A model generated the notes under the pieces. That model worked only from the letters and a program-made list of their open reading frames with translations. It did no database searches and had not been told where the DNA came from. From NCBI RefSeq assembly GCF_029392895.1, contig NZ_CP114200.1, positions 5,396,001 through 5,460,000 on the forward strand: DNA of 64,000 nucleotides. The letters run 5' to 3'. Below are positions 43,035 to 51,215 of the stretch, piece by piece; position 1 is the first letter of the stretch, and every line of letters starts with the position of its first letter. Made by a program: the position numbers and the translations under genes. This DNA is from Streptomyces sp. 71268 (lineage in GTDB: Bacteria; Actinomycetota; Actinomycetes; Streptomycetales; Streptomycetaceae).

Positions 43035-46000
43035 ATGTCCGTGCACAGCCAACCGGCGGCCTCCTACCCGGCCGCGTCCACCGAGTTCGCGCCCACCCAC
43101 TCGGGCGCGGCGTCCGCCACGCCCGAGTTCCCGCGGCACGTGGTCACCGCCGTACTCGTCTCCCACGACGGAGCCCGCTGGCTGCCGGACGCGCTCGCCG
43201 GCCTGTTCGGCCAGGAGCGCCCGGTGCAGTACGCGGTGGGCGCCGACACCGGCAGCGCCGACGCCTCCGCCCAGTTGCTCACCGACGCGCTCGGCCAGGA
43301 ACGGGTCCTGCACCTCGCGCGCCGCAGCGGCTTCGGTACGGCCGTCGACGAAGCGGTGCGCACGGCCCCGGTGCTGACGCCGGACCAGTTGCCGTACCTC
43401 AGGCGACCCAGCGGCTGGGACCCGGCCACCCGCACCTGGCGCGACGACGCGTACGACATGCCCGAACTGCCCCACGGCGAACCCGTGCAGTGGCTGTGGC
43501 TGTTGCACGACGACTGCGCCCCCGAACCCACCGCCCTGGCCGAGTTGCTGCGCGTCGCCGACGCCAGCCCGCGGGCGGCCGTCATCGGCCCCAAGCTGCG
43601 GAGCTGGTACGACAAGCGGCAGTTGCTCGAAGTCGGCGTCAGCATCGCCCGCAGCGGGCGCCGCTGGACCGGCCTTGAGCGCCGCGAACAGGACCAGGGC
43701 CAGCACGACCAGGTACGGCCCGTGCTCGCCGTCTCCAGCGCCGGCATGCTCATCCGGCGCGACGTGTGGGACGAACTCGGCGGCTTCGACGCCCGCCTCC
43801 CGCTGATGCGCGACGACGTGGACCTGTGCTGGCGCGCCCAGGCCCTGGGGCACCAGGTGCTCGTCGCCCCCGACGCCGTGCTGCGGCACGCGGAGGCCGC
43901 CGCGCGCGAGCGGCGCCCCATCGACTGCGTGGGCCGCGCCGGCCGCACCGCCCCCGCCGACGGCGGCGAGCGGGGTTCGGCCCTGCGTCGCCTCGCGCCC
44001 CGCGCCTCGTCGCCGCACCGCGTCGACAAGACCGGCGCCGTCTACGCGCTGCTCGCCAACACCCGAGGCGCGCTGCTCCCCTACGTCTTCCTGCGCGTCG
44101 TCCTCGGCACCCTGCTGCGCACCCTCGGCTACCTGGTGGGCAAGGCCCCCGGGCAGGCCGTGGACGAGTTCGCCGGGCTGTGCACCGTCCTGCTGCGCCC
44201 CGAGCGGGTGCTCGCGGCGCGGCGGGCGCGTGGCCGGCCCGCGGTGGCCGCGAGCGAACTGCGCCCGCTGTTCCCGCCGCCCGGGGCCACCGTCCGGGCC
44301 ACCGTCGAACAGCTCGCCAGCGGCCTCGGCGGGCGCTCCGAACCGGAGACCGCGTCCGGCGGCCGGCACGGGGCCGTCGAGTCCGGACCCGGCGGCGACG
44401 ACGCCGACTTCCTGGAGGTCGAGCAGTTCGTCCGGCTCAAGCGCGTCGCCCGCAAACCGGGCCCGGTGCTCTTCGTCGCGCTGCTGCTCATCTCCCTCGT
44501 CGCCTGCCGCGACCTGATCGGCGGCGGCTCGCTGGCCGGCGGCGCCCTGCTGCCCGCGCCCGGCGACGTCAGCGACCTGTGGGCCCGCTACACCGACACC
44601 TGGCAGCCCGTCGGCGTCGGCTCGGCCGAGGCCGGCCCGCCCTACCTGGCCGTCCTCGCCGCGCTGGCCACCCTCTTCCTCGGCAGCACCGGCTTCACCC
44701 TCACCCTGCTCCTGGTCTGCTCGGTCCCGCTGGCCGGACTCAGCGCCTACTTCGCCTCCCGGCCCCTCATCGGCTCCCGGCTGCTGCGCGCCTGGGCCAG
44801 CGTCGCGTACGCGTTCCTGCCCGCCACCACGGGCGCGCTGGCCAGCGGGCGGCTCGGCACCGCCGTACTCGCCGTGCTGCTGCCGCTGATGGCGCGCGCC
44901 GCCGTCGCCGCCGCCGGGCTCACCCTGCCGCGCGGCGCCGGCGGGGCCGCCCGGCAGGCGCCCTCCTGGCGGGCGGTGTGGGCGTACGCGCTGCTGCTCA
45001 CCTTCACCATGGCGTTCACGCCGGTGGTGTGGCCGATCGCGATGGTCACCGGCGCCGGCGTGCTCGTGCTGCGCGGCGCCCGTGGCGGGGTCGGCCAACT
45101 CCTCGCGTACGGCACCCGCTTCCTGGCCGTCGCGCTCACCCCGCTGCTGGTGCTCGCCCCCTGGTCGCTGTCGCTACTCACGCACCCGGGGCGGCTGTTC
45201 GACGAGGCCGGGCTCGACCACGCTACCGGCGAGGCCTCCGCACTCGAACTGCTCACCCTGACCCCCGGCGGCCCGGGGGCGCCCGGCGCGCTGCTCATGG
45301 TCGGCGTGCTGCTGGCCGCGCTCGCCGCGCTGCTGCGCTCCGAGCGGCAACTCGCGGTGCGCGCCGCGTGGGTGGCGGCGCTGACCGGCTTCCTGTTCGC
45401 GGCGCTGGCCGGCGGCGACCACTGGGCCGGTCCGGCGACCCTGGTCTACGGCCTCGCGCTGCTGTGCGCGGGCCTGGTGGGCGCCGAGGGCGCCCGGGCC
45501 CGCGTCGCCGAGCAGAGCTTCGGTTGGCGGCAGCCGGTGGCCGCGCTCATCGCGCTCGCCGCCGGCCTCGGGCCGCTCATCGCTGCGTGCGCCTGGATGC
45601 TGGGCGGTGCCGACGGGCCGATGGAACGGCGCGACCCGGTGCAGGTCCCGGCCTTCGTCGCCGAGGAGGCCCGCACCCGCGACCAGGCCCGCACCCTGGT
45701 CCTCGACGGCAGCGCCGCGCGGGTCGACTACATCCTGGTGCGCGGCTCCGGCGCGCGGCTCGGTGACGCCGAGGCCGCCACCGAGGCCGGTAGCGACCAG
45801 CGGCTCGACAGCGTCGTGGCCAACCTGGTCGCCGGCTCGGGAGCCGACCAGACCACCGAACTCGGCGGCTACGCCGTGCGCTACGTGCTGGTCCGCGACA
45901 GCGCCCCGCGCCAGTTCGCCCGCGTCCTGGACACGACCCCGGGCCTGACCCGGCTCAGCCAGCAGGACGGCAGCGCCCTGTGGCGCGTCGACCAGCGGGT

Positions 46001-46703
46001 GTCCCGGGTCGCCGTCATGCCGCCCGCGAAGGCCGACGCCGGCGCGGGCGACGCGACGGCCGTCCCGGTCCCGGTCGCGGCCGGCCCCGTCTCGGCGCAC
46101 GGCACCGTGCCCGACGGGCCGGAGGGCCGGGTGCTGCGCGTCGCCGACGAGGCCGCGCCCGGCTGGCGGGCCACCCTCGACGGCCAGGAACTCAAGCGGA
46201 CCACCGTGGACGGCTGGGCCCAGGGCTTCGAACTGCCCGCCACCGGCGGCCGGCTGTCCCTCACGTACGAGACGCCGACCAGCCACACGCTGTGGGTGTG
46301 GGCCCAGGGCCTGCTCGCCGTGGTGCTGCTCGTGCTCGCGCTGCCCGGGCGGCGCCGCGAGATGGACGACGACCTGCCGGCGGCCGACGCCCCGGCCGCC
46401 CCGACGGCCGCCGCCCCCGGAGCGCCGACCGGCGCCCCCGGCCCGGGCGACGGCGACGTGGCGACGCCCGTGGCCGGCGAGGGCCGCCGGGCGCGCCGGC
46501 TGCGGGCCGCGGCCGAGGCGGCGGGCACGCCCCACCCCGGCGCGCCGGAGCCCGGCGCCGCCCCCGCCCCCGACGGCGCGGGCCCCGGCTGGGGCCCGCC
46601 GGACACCTCGGGGCCGCCGGCCCCGCCCTTGCCCCCCGTCGGCACCCGCGCCCCAGGCACCCCCCGCCACCCCCGGCCGCCCCGCCCGGCGACCCGACCG
46701 TGA
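43035..46703 (+). CDS. Large multi-pass family-2 glycosyltransferase (apparently frameshifted near its C-terminus)
   Basis: 1222 aa as read. The N-terminal GT2 domain (about 35-300) starts VVTAVLVSHDGARWLPDALA and has LPLMRDDVDLCWRAQALGHQ near residue 258. A large integral-membrane region (about 470-855) starts PVLFVALLLISLVACRDL. An extracytoplasmic part and a final TM (LWVWAQGLLAVVLLVLALPG, about 1085-1104) follow, then a Pro/Ala-rich cytoplasmic tail. This frame ends in RPPRPATRP at 46703. The expected Tyr/Gln/Gly tail continues in another frame to 47149, overlapping the next start. Start ATG 43035 lacks a clear ribosome site. Probably a wall or arabinogalactan-like polymer glycosyltransferase. 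Confidence 0.88.
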   Translation: MSVHSQPAASYPAASTEFAPTHSGAASATPEFPRHVVTAVLVSHDGARWLPDALAGLFGQERPVQYAVGADTGSADASAQLLTDALGQERVLHLARRSGFGTAVDEAVRTAPVLTPDQLPYLRRPSGWDPATRTWRDDAYDMPELPHGEPVQWLWLLHDDCAPEPTALAELLRVADASPRAAVIGPKLRSWYDKRQLLEVGVSIARSGRRWTGLERREQDQGQHDQVRPVLAVSSAGMLIRRDVWDELGGFDARLPLMRDDVDLCWRAQALGHQVLVAPDAVLRHAEAAARERRPIDCVGRAGRTAPADGGERGSALRRLAPRASSPHRVDKTGAVYALLANTRGALLPYVFLRVVLGTLLRTLGYLVGKAPGQAVDEFAGLCTVLLRPERVLAARRARGRPAVAASELRPLFPPPGATVRATVEQLASGLGGRSEPETASGGRHGAVESGPGGDDADFLEVEQFVRLKRVARKPGPVLFVALLLISLVACRDLIGGGSLAGGALLPAPGDVSDLWARYTDTWQPVGVGSAEAGPPYLAVLAALATLFLGSTGFTLTLLLVCSVPLAGLSAYFASRPLIGSRLLRAWASVAYAFLPATTGALASGRLGTAVLAVLLPLMARAAVAAAGLTLPRGAGGAARQAPSWRAVWAYALLLTFTMAFTPVVWPIAMVTGAGVLVLRGARGGVGQLLAYGTRFLAVALTPLLVLAPWSLSLLTHPGRLFDEAGLDHATGEASALELLTLTPGGPGAPGALLMVGVLLAALAALLRSERQLAVRAAWVAALTGFLFAALAGGDHWAGPATLVYGLALLCAGLVGAEGARARVAEQSFGWRQPVAALIALAAGLGPLIAACAWMLGGADGPMERRDPVQVPAFVAEEARTRDQARTLVLDGSAARVDYILVRGSGARLGDAEAATEAGSDQRLDSVVANLVAGSGADQTTELGGYAVRYVLVRDSAPRQFARVLDTTPGLTRLSQQDGSALWRVDQRVSRVAVMPPAKADAGAGDATAVPVPVAAGPVSAHGTVPDGPEGRVLRVADEAAPGWRATLDGQELKRTTVDGWAQGFELPATGGRLSLTYETPTSHTLWVWAQGLLAVVLLVLALPGRRREMDDDLPAADAPAAPTAAAPGAPTGAPGPGDGDVATPVAGEGRRARRLRAAAEAAGTPHPGAPEPGAAPAPDGAGPGWGPPDTSGPPAPPLPPVGTRAPGTPRHPRPPRPATRP

Positions 46704-47149
46704 CGCCGGTCCAGGGCACGCCGCTGGTCGACCCGTACGCGGCCCCGCGTCAGGGCTTCGACCAGCAGGGCTTCGACCAGCCGGGTTATGGCCGGCAGTG
46801 GGACGGCGGCCCCGGATACGCCCCCGAGCAGCCCGGCCAACCCGGCACCGCGCCGTACCAGCAGCCCTACCAGGACCCCTACACGCAGGGCGTCGACGCC
46901 GGCTACCAGGGGCAGCCCGCCGCCGGCGACCAGGTGACCGGCTACCCGGGCGGCGGCTACCAGGCGGGCCAGGCCGGTCCGTACGGCGGTGGCGACGGCG
47001 GTTACCAGGGCGGCTACGACCCCTACGGGTACGGGCAGCAGCCCTACCCGGACGCCGCCGACCCGGGCGCGGGGGCGGCCGGGCAGGACGAGACGACGTA
47101 CGGCGACGGCACCATCCCCGGGCCCCGCCGCGACGGGAGCCAGGCATGA
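46640..47149 (+). other. Out-of-frame Tyr/Gln/Gly-rich tail of the large glycosyltransferase
   Basis: In the frame one base back from the main glycosyltransferase frame, coding-like sequence runs PPPPAAPPGDPTVTPVQGTP, then many GFDQQGFDQPGYGRQW-like and YDPYGYGQQPYPDAAD-like segments to a TGA at 47147-47149. Third positions are G/C-biased in this frame and there is no start or ribosome site of its own. Its stop overlaps the ATG of the next gene (ATGA), as expected for the true end of the upstream gene. The switch lies around the C-runs at about 46650-46680. Confidence 0.7.
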
Positions 47150-48690
47150 ACCGCACCACCCTGTCCCTGCTCGCCGCCGCCACCGCCCTGGCCGCCATCA
47201 CCGGCCTCGCGTCGATGACCGGGGACTCCGACTCCGACGCGAAGTCCGGCCCGGGCGGCAAGCGGGCGGCGGCCGCGGCCCGGATGCCGGTCGAGCGCTC
47301 CGCGCTGGTGTGCCCCGCGCCCACCTCGTCCGAGCTGGGCGAGACCACGTACACCGCCTACACTCCGCAGGCACCCGGCCAGGGCGGCGGCAAGGGCGCG
47401 GCCGAGCTGCTCCCCGCGCACCCCGCCGACGACGGCGGCGGGGACGGCGAGGCGCGGGACGGCGACCGGGGCGAGGGCGACGCGCTGACCGGCGACCCGG
47501 TGGTGCCGCTGACCAAGCCCGGGACGCCGGTCTCCGAGAACACCTCGCGCTCCGACGCGCCCGCGCTGATCGGCGTCGCGGACGGCGCGCTCGCCCCGGG
47601 CTGGACCGTGCAGCAGACCACCACCGTGACCGCGGGCGACGGGCGCGGCCTGCTCGGCGCCTCCTGCGTCGCCCCCGGCACCGACTTCTGGTTCCCCGGC
47701 GTGAGCACGGCGGGGGACCGGCAGGACTACGTCCACCTCACCAACCCCGACAACAGCCAGGCGGTGGTCGACCTGGAGCTGTACGGCGAGAACGGCCGAC
47801 TGGAGGCGCCCAGCGGCGAGTCGATCAACATCCCGCCGCACTCCACCAAGCCCGTACTGCTCTCCACCCTGGTCAGCAAGCCGACCATCAACGTGACGCT
47901 GCACGCGGCGGTGCGCTCCGGACGCATCGGCGCCAGCGTGCAGGCCGTGGACGCCAACATCGGCAGCGACTGGCTGCCGGCCGCGGCCCCGCCCGGCACC
48001 CGCGCGGTGCTCCCCGGCATCCCGAAGGACGCCACCTCGGTCCGGCTGGTCGCCTACGCCACGGGCTCCGGCGACGCCGACCTGAAGATCCAGCTCTCCA
48101 ACCCCTCGGGCTCCCTCACCCCCGCCGGCCACGAGAAGGTGAGCGTCAAGACCCGGATGACCAGCGCGATCGACCTCGGCGACCTCACCAAGGGCGAGCC
48201 TGGCTCGCTGGTGCTCACGCCGCAGGGCAGCGGCTCCGCGCCGTTCGTCGCCGCGCTGCGCGTGACGCGGGGCAAGGGCGACCAGCAGGAGACGGCGTTC
48301 ATTCCCGCCTCCGCCCCGATCGAAAGCCGGGGCACGGTCGCCGACAACCGGTCCAAGGGCAGCACGCTGTCCCTGACCGCGCCCGACGAGGCTGCCACCG
48401 TGCGGGTCACCTCGTCGGCCGGGAGCGAGGGCGGCAGCCCGGCCAGCCGGGAGGTCACCGTCAAGGCCGGCACGACGCTCGCCCTCGACCCGCCCCGCCC
48501 CGACGGCGCGAAGGGTTCGTACGCGGTGACGGTCGAGCGCCTGGACGGCGGGCCGGTGTACGCGTCGCGGCTGCTTGAGGTGGAGGCGGGCGGGATGCCG
48601 ATGTTCACCATCCAGGGGCTGCCGGACGACCGGGGCACGGTCGCGGTGCCGCGTGGCAACCAGGACCTGTCGCTGCTCAACGACGACTGA
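47146..48690 (+). CDS. DUF5719 family exported protein
   Basis: 514 aa. An N-terminal signal or anchor, NRTTLSLLAAATALAAITGL, lacks a lipobox. The rest is beta-rich and extracytoplasmic, for example FPGVSTAGDRQDYVHLTNPD, VVDLELYGENGRLEAPSG and INIPPHSTKPVLLSTLVS, with further repeats of this pattern. It matches the DUF5719 proteins regularly found next to the large glycosyltransferase in actinobacteria. The start ATG 47146 follows GGGAG by 8 nt and overlaps the end of the shifted glycosyltransferase tail, so they are an operon. Function unknown, presumably envelope assembly. Confidence 0.88.
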   Translation: MNRTTLSLLAAATALAAITGLASMTGDSDSDAKSGPGGKRAAAAARMPVERSALVCPAPTSSELGETTYTAYTPQAPGQGGGKGAAELLPAHPADDGGGDGEARDGDRGEGDALTGDPVVPLTKPGTPVSENTSRSDAPALIGVADGALAPGWTVQQTTTVTAGDGRGLLGASCVAPGTDFWFPGVSTAGDRQDYVHLTNPDNSQAVVDLELYGENGRLEAPSGESINIPPHSTKPVLLSTLVSKPTINVTLHAAVRSGRIGASVQAVDANIGSDWLPAAAPPGTRAVLPGIPKDATSVRLVAYATGSGDADLKIQLSNPSGSLTPAGHEKVSVKTRMTSAIDLGDLTKGEPGSLVLTPQGSGSAPFVAALRVTRGKGDQQETAFIPASAPIESRGTVADNRSKGSTLSLTAPDEAATVRVTSSAGSEGGSPASREVTVKAGTTLALDPPRPDGAKGSYAVTVERLDGGPVYASRLLEVEAGGMPMFTIQGLPDDRGTVAVPRGNQDLSLLNDD

Positions 48691-48836
48691 GCCCGCACCG
48701 GGAGGCGATTCCCGGCCGCGGCACGCCACCAGATGGCCGAGACCGGTCGGTCGCGGGGAAGCGCGGCCGGGCGGATCGTGGCCCGCGACGAGGTTCGGAA
48801 ATGGCCGAAACCATTCGGACGCGGACGCGTTCGGAA

Positions 48837-48900
48837 CGGAAGCCGACGGCTTCGGGGGCGGAAGCCGGCGGCTCCGGGGCGGAAACCGGTGGCGGTTCAG
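48837..48900. repeat. 21-bp degenerate tandem repeat, about 3 copies
   Basis: Units start CGGAAGCCGACGGCTTC at 48837, CGGAAGCCGGCGGCTCC at 48859 and CGGAAACCGG at 48880. The first unit is nearly self-complementary (GAAGCCG-A-CGGCTTC), so it can act as a hairpin in the convergent gap between DUF5719 and the metallopeptidase-like gene. Confidence 0.6.
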
Positions 48901-49523
48901 TCCTGCCCGTAGCGCGGATCGACCGACTCGGGGGCGAGCCCCAACAGCTCGGCGACCTGCTCGACGACGACCTCGTGCACGAGCAGCGCGCGCTCGTCGC
49001 GGCTCTTGGTACGGATCTCGATCGGGCGCCGGAAGACCACGATCCGCGCCGGGCGCTCGCCCTCACCGGCGATGAACCGGCCGAGCGGCACGGCGTCGTC
49101 GCTCCACGCCGCGGGGCCGAGCCCGTCGCCGGCGCTCGCCTCGACGCCCGGTACCTCACGTACGGCGAAGTCGACGCCGGACAGTTGCGGCCAGCGCCGT
49201 CCCAGCCGCTCGGCCGAGTCGTGCACCAGGTCGTCGAAGGCGTCCGCGCGGCTGATCGACAGCGGCACCTGCGGCGGCGCGATCGGCCCGCGCATGCCAC
49301 GACCGTGCCGGTCCCGGCGCCGCGGGCGCGGTCCGGTCGGCGCGGGAGCGTCCCCGGCGCCGCCCGTCGCGCGGGCGGCCCCGCCGCGCGCGCGGGGCCC
49401 GCCGGCGTCGGCCGACGCGGCGCCGGCGTCCCGGGCGTCGGCCGGACCGCGGGCGGCGTCCCCGGCGCGGGGCGCGGTGGGCGTGCCCCCAGCGCCGGGC
49501 GGGGGAGGTACGGGGGTGTCCAT
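48897..49523 (-). CDS. Metallopeptidase-family protein with degenerate zinc motif
   Basis: 208 aa from ATG 49523. About 85 N-terminal residues are disordered (Ala/Gly/Pro/Arg) before the domain PLSISRADAFDDLVHDSAER, as in the zincin-like family PF06262. Where that family has HExxHHxG, this protein reads LLVHEVVVEQVAELLGL, keeping the first His-Glu but losing the second His. Peptidase activity is therefore doubtful. The end PESVDPRYGQD is typical of actinobacterial members. The start is uncertain; an internal ATG at about 49296 would skip the disordered part. Divergent from the DUF3499 gene. Confidence 0.8.
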   Translation of the reverse strand: MDTPVPPPPGAGGTPTAPRAGDAARGPADARDAGAASADAGGPRARGGAARATGGAGDAPAPTGPRPRRRDRHGRGMRGPIAPPQVPLSISRADAFDDLVHDSAERLGRRWPQLSGVDFAVREVPGVEASAGDGLGPAAWSDDAVPLGRFIAGEGERPARIVVFRRPIEIRTKSRDERALLVHEVVVEQVAELLGLAPESVDPRYGQD

Positions 49524-49794
49524 CACTGACGAGAGTAGCCGCCGGGCGCCCGCGTACACGTGGCTGCGCGGCGTGACGCACCCTGTCAAGGGATGAACAT
49601 TCCAGCCATGTTGGCGTTCACATGACGGCGCCTCCTGGCGTCCTGAGCGCGCGCACACGGACGTCAATGGGATCGAATGGTGACAGGAATCATCCCCGGC
49701 GAAATCCCGTGATCGCTGGCCTTACGCAGGTCAGGCTGGTTGGCTGGCCGCCGGGTTCATAAGATGAATGAGGACGACACGGTGGAGTGAGGTC

Positions 49795-50229
49795 ATGGAG
49801 AGTCTTCGCGGCCCGTTCAAGAGTGCGGTACCGTCCAACGTCGTGAGCCCTGTACGTCGCTGTTCGCGCACCGCGTGCGGCCGTCCCGCCGTCGCGACGC
49901 TGACGTACGTCTACGCGGACTCCACCGCGGTCCTCGGACCGCTCGCCACCTACGCCGAGCCGCACTGCTACGACCTGTGCTCGGAGCACTCGGAACGCCT
50001 CACCGCGCCGCGCGGCTGGGAGGTCGTCCGGCTCGCCGTGGACACCGGCCCCACCAGACCCAGCGGTGACGACCTCGAAGCGCTCGCCAACGCGGTGCGC
50101 GAGGCCGCCCGCCCGCACGACCGAGGCCCCGGAGCCCCTGGCGCCGGCCCGACGCACGGCCGCGAGGCCGACCCCATGGAGGTCGCCCGCCGCGCCCACC
50201 TGCGGGTCCTCCGCTCTCCCGACTCCTGA
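49795..50229 (+). CDS. DUF3499 family protein with Cys pairs
   Basis: 144-aa actinobacterial protein of unknown function. The conserved core is VSPVRRCSRTACGRPAVATL, TYVYADSTAVLGPLATYAEP and HCYDLCSEHSERLTAPRGWE; the two CxxxxC/CxxC-like pairs plus His suggest a zinc ribbon. The start ATG 49795 has GGAGTGAGG immediately upstream; an internal GTG at 49843 just before the core lacks a ribosome site. The C-terminal third is Gly/Pro-rich. In this neighbourhood (metallopeptidase-like and manB) it is conserved, as I recall, but no role is established. Confidence 0.9.
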   Translation: MESLRGPFKSAVPSNVVSPVRRCSRTACGRPAVATLTYVYADSTAVLGPLATYAEPHCYDLCSEHSERLTAPRGWEVVRLAVDTGPTRPSGDDLEALANAVREAARPHDRGPGAPGAGPTHGREADPMEVARRAHLRVLRSPDS

Positions 50230-50448
50230 CGCCGTCCCCCGGCACCTCCCCGCGCCTCTCGGCCGGCCTTGCGCGCCGCCGCGCCGGGCGTTCCCGCGCC
50301 CCTCCCGCGCACCACCGTCCTCGCGCACCACCGACCGCGCACCCGCTCGCGAAGTCCGGACCGCTCGCGGACGCTCCCCGTCGTACGCCATCGCTCCATC
50401 CCCGTGCGTCGCGGGGTGACGTGGCTGGTGCGGCCTCGTTAGGGCTGC

Positions 50449-51003
50449 GTGAAGACGATGATCCGACGTACCGCCCCGCGCGGCGCACTGGCCGCCATGG
50501 CGGCCGTGACGGCGACCCTCACGCTGGCCACCCCCGCCACCCCCTCGCCCACCCCGGCGTTCGACCAACAGCTCCTGGACCGCACCAACGCCCAACGCGC
50601 CCGCCACGGCGTCCCGCCGCTGGTCCTCGATCCCGCGATCAGCAGCTGGGCACAGGAGTGGGCGGACCAGCTGGCGAAGTCCGGGAAGTTCGAGCACCGG
50701 TCCCCCAACAAGTACGGCGAGAACCTGCACTACGCGTGGAGCTCCGATGGCGCCTCGCCGAGCGGCGCCCAGGTGGCCGACGCCTGGTACAACCAGGTCA
50801 GGGAGTACACGTACTACGGCCGCGAACCCGACATGAGCACCTTCTCCAAGTGGGGCAACTTCACCCAGGTGGTGTGGAAGAGCAGCCGCAGGATGGGCGT
50901 GGGGCTGGCGAAGTCGCGGAACGAAACGTACGTCGTCGTGAACTACAGCCCGGCCGGCAACTACGTCGGCCAGTTCGCCGCGAACGTCCCGGCCCCCAGG
51001 TGA
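50449..51003 (+). CDS. Secreted CAP-domain (SCP/PR-1-like) protein
   Basis: 184 aa. The signal peptide has a basic MKTMIRRTAPRG start, a hydrophobic stretch of Ala/Val/Leu and a likely cleavage after ATPATPSPTP. The CAP domain follows: LLDRTNAQRARHGVPPLVLD, WAQEWADQLAKSGKFEHRS, YGENLHYAW and NFTQVVWKSSRRMGVGLA, the last being the CRISP-type signature. A GTG at 50449 follows TTAGGG; ATG 50458 is an alternative. Single gene ahead of a GC hairpin. Role outside the cell unknown. Confidence 0.92.
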   Translation: MKTMIRRTAPRGALAAMAAVTATLTLATPATPSPTPAFDQQLLDRTNAQRARHGVPPLVLDPAISSWAQEWADQLAKSGKFEHRSPNKYGENLHYAWSSDGASPSGAQVADAWYNQVREYTYYGREPDMSTFSKWGNFTQVVWKSSRRMGVGLAKSRNETYVVVNYSPAGNYVGQFAANVPAPR

Positions 51004-51098
51004 CCCCGCCCCGTTGACGGCCCGCCCCGAGGCGACCGGGCCCCGGCCCCACTGACCCGGCCCCCGGGGGCTTCCGCCCCGCTGCCCCGGTCCCCGAG

Positions 51099-51123
51099 GC
51101 CGCCGCCCCGCGACGGCGGCGGC
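51099..51123 (+). terminator. Hairpin after the CAP gene
   Basis: 9-bp stem GCCGCCGCC / GGCGGCGGC with a 7-nt loop, about 95 bp after the stop. No T-tract; other GC-rich pairings overlap it. Confidence 0.5.
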
Positions 51124-51215
51124 TCGGCGGCCGGGGGCGGGGCCTCCGGGACGCCCTGCCTTGTTGACGCCACCTTGTCGCGGACACGACCATTCCTCCA
51201 CCCCGGGAGGCCCGC

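Noticed and set aside
42114..45098. 994-codon minus-strand frame opposite whiB and the large glycosyltransferase
   Set aside because: Shadow of the coding strand; His/Asp/Gly/Gln-rich composition without any recognisable motif.
46703..47146. Independent small gene for the Tyr/Gln-rich sequence
   Set aside because: No start codon with ribosome site begins it; it fits better as the shifted end of the glycosyltransferase.
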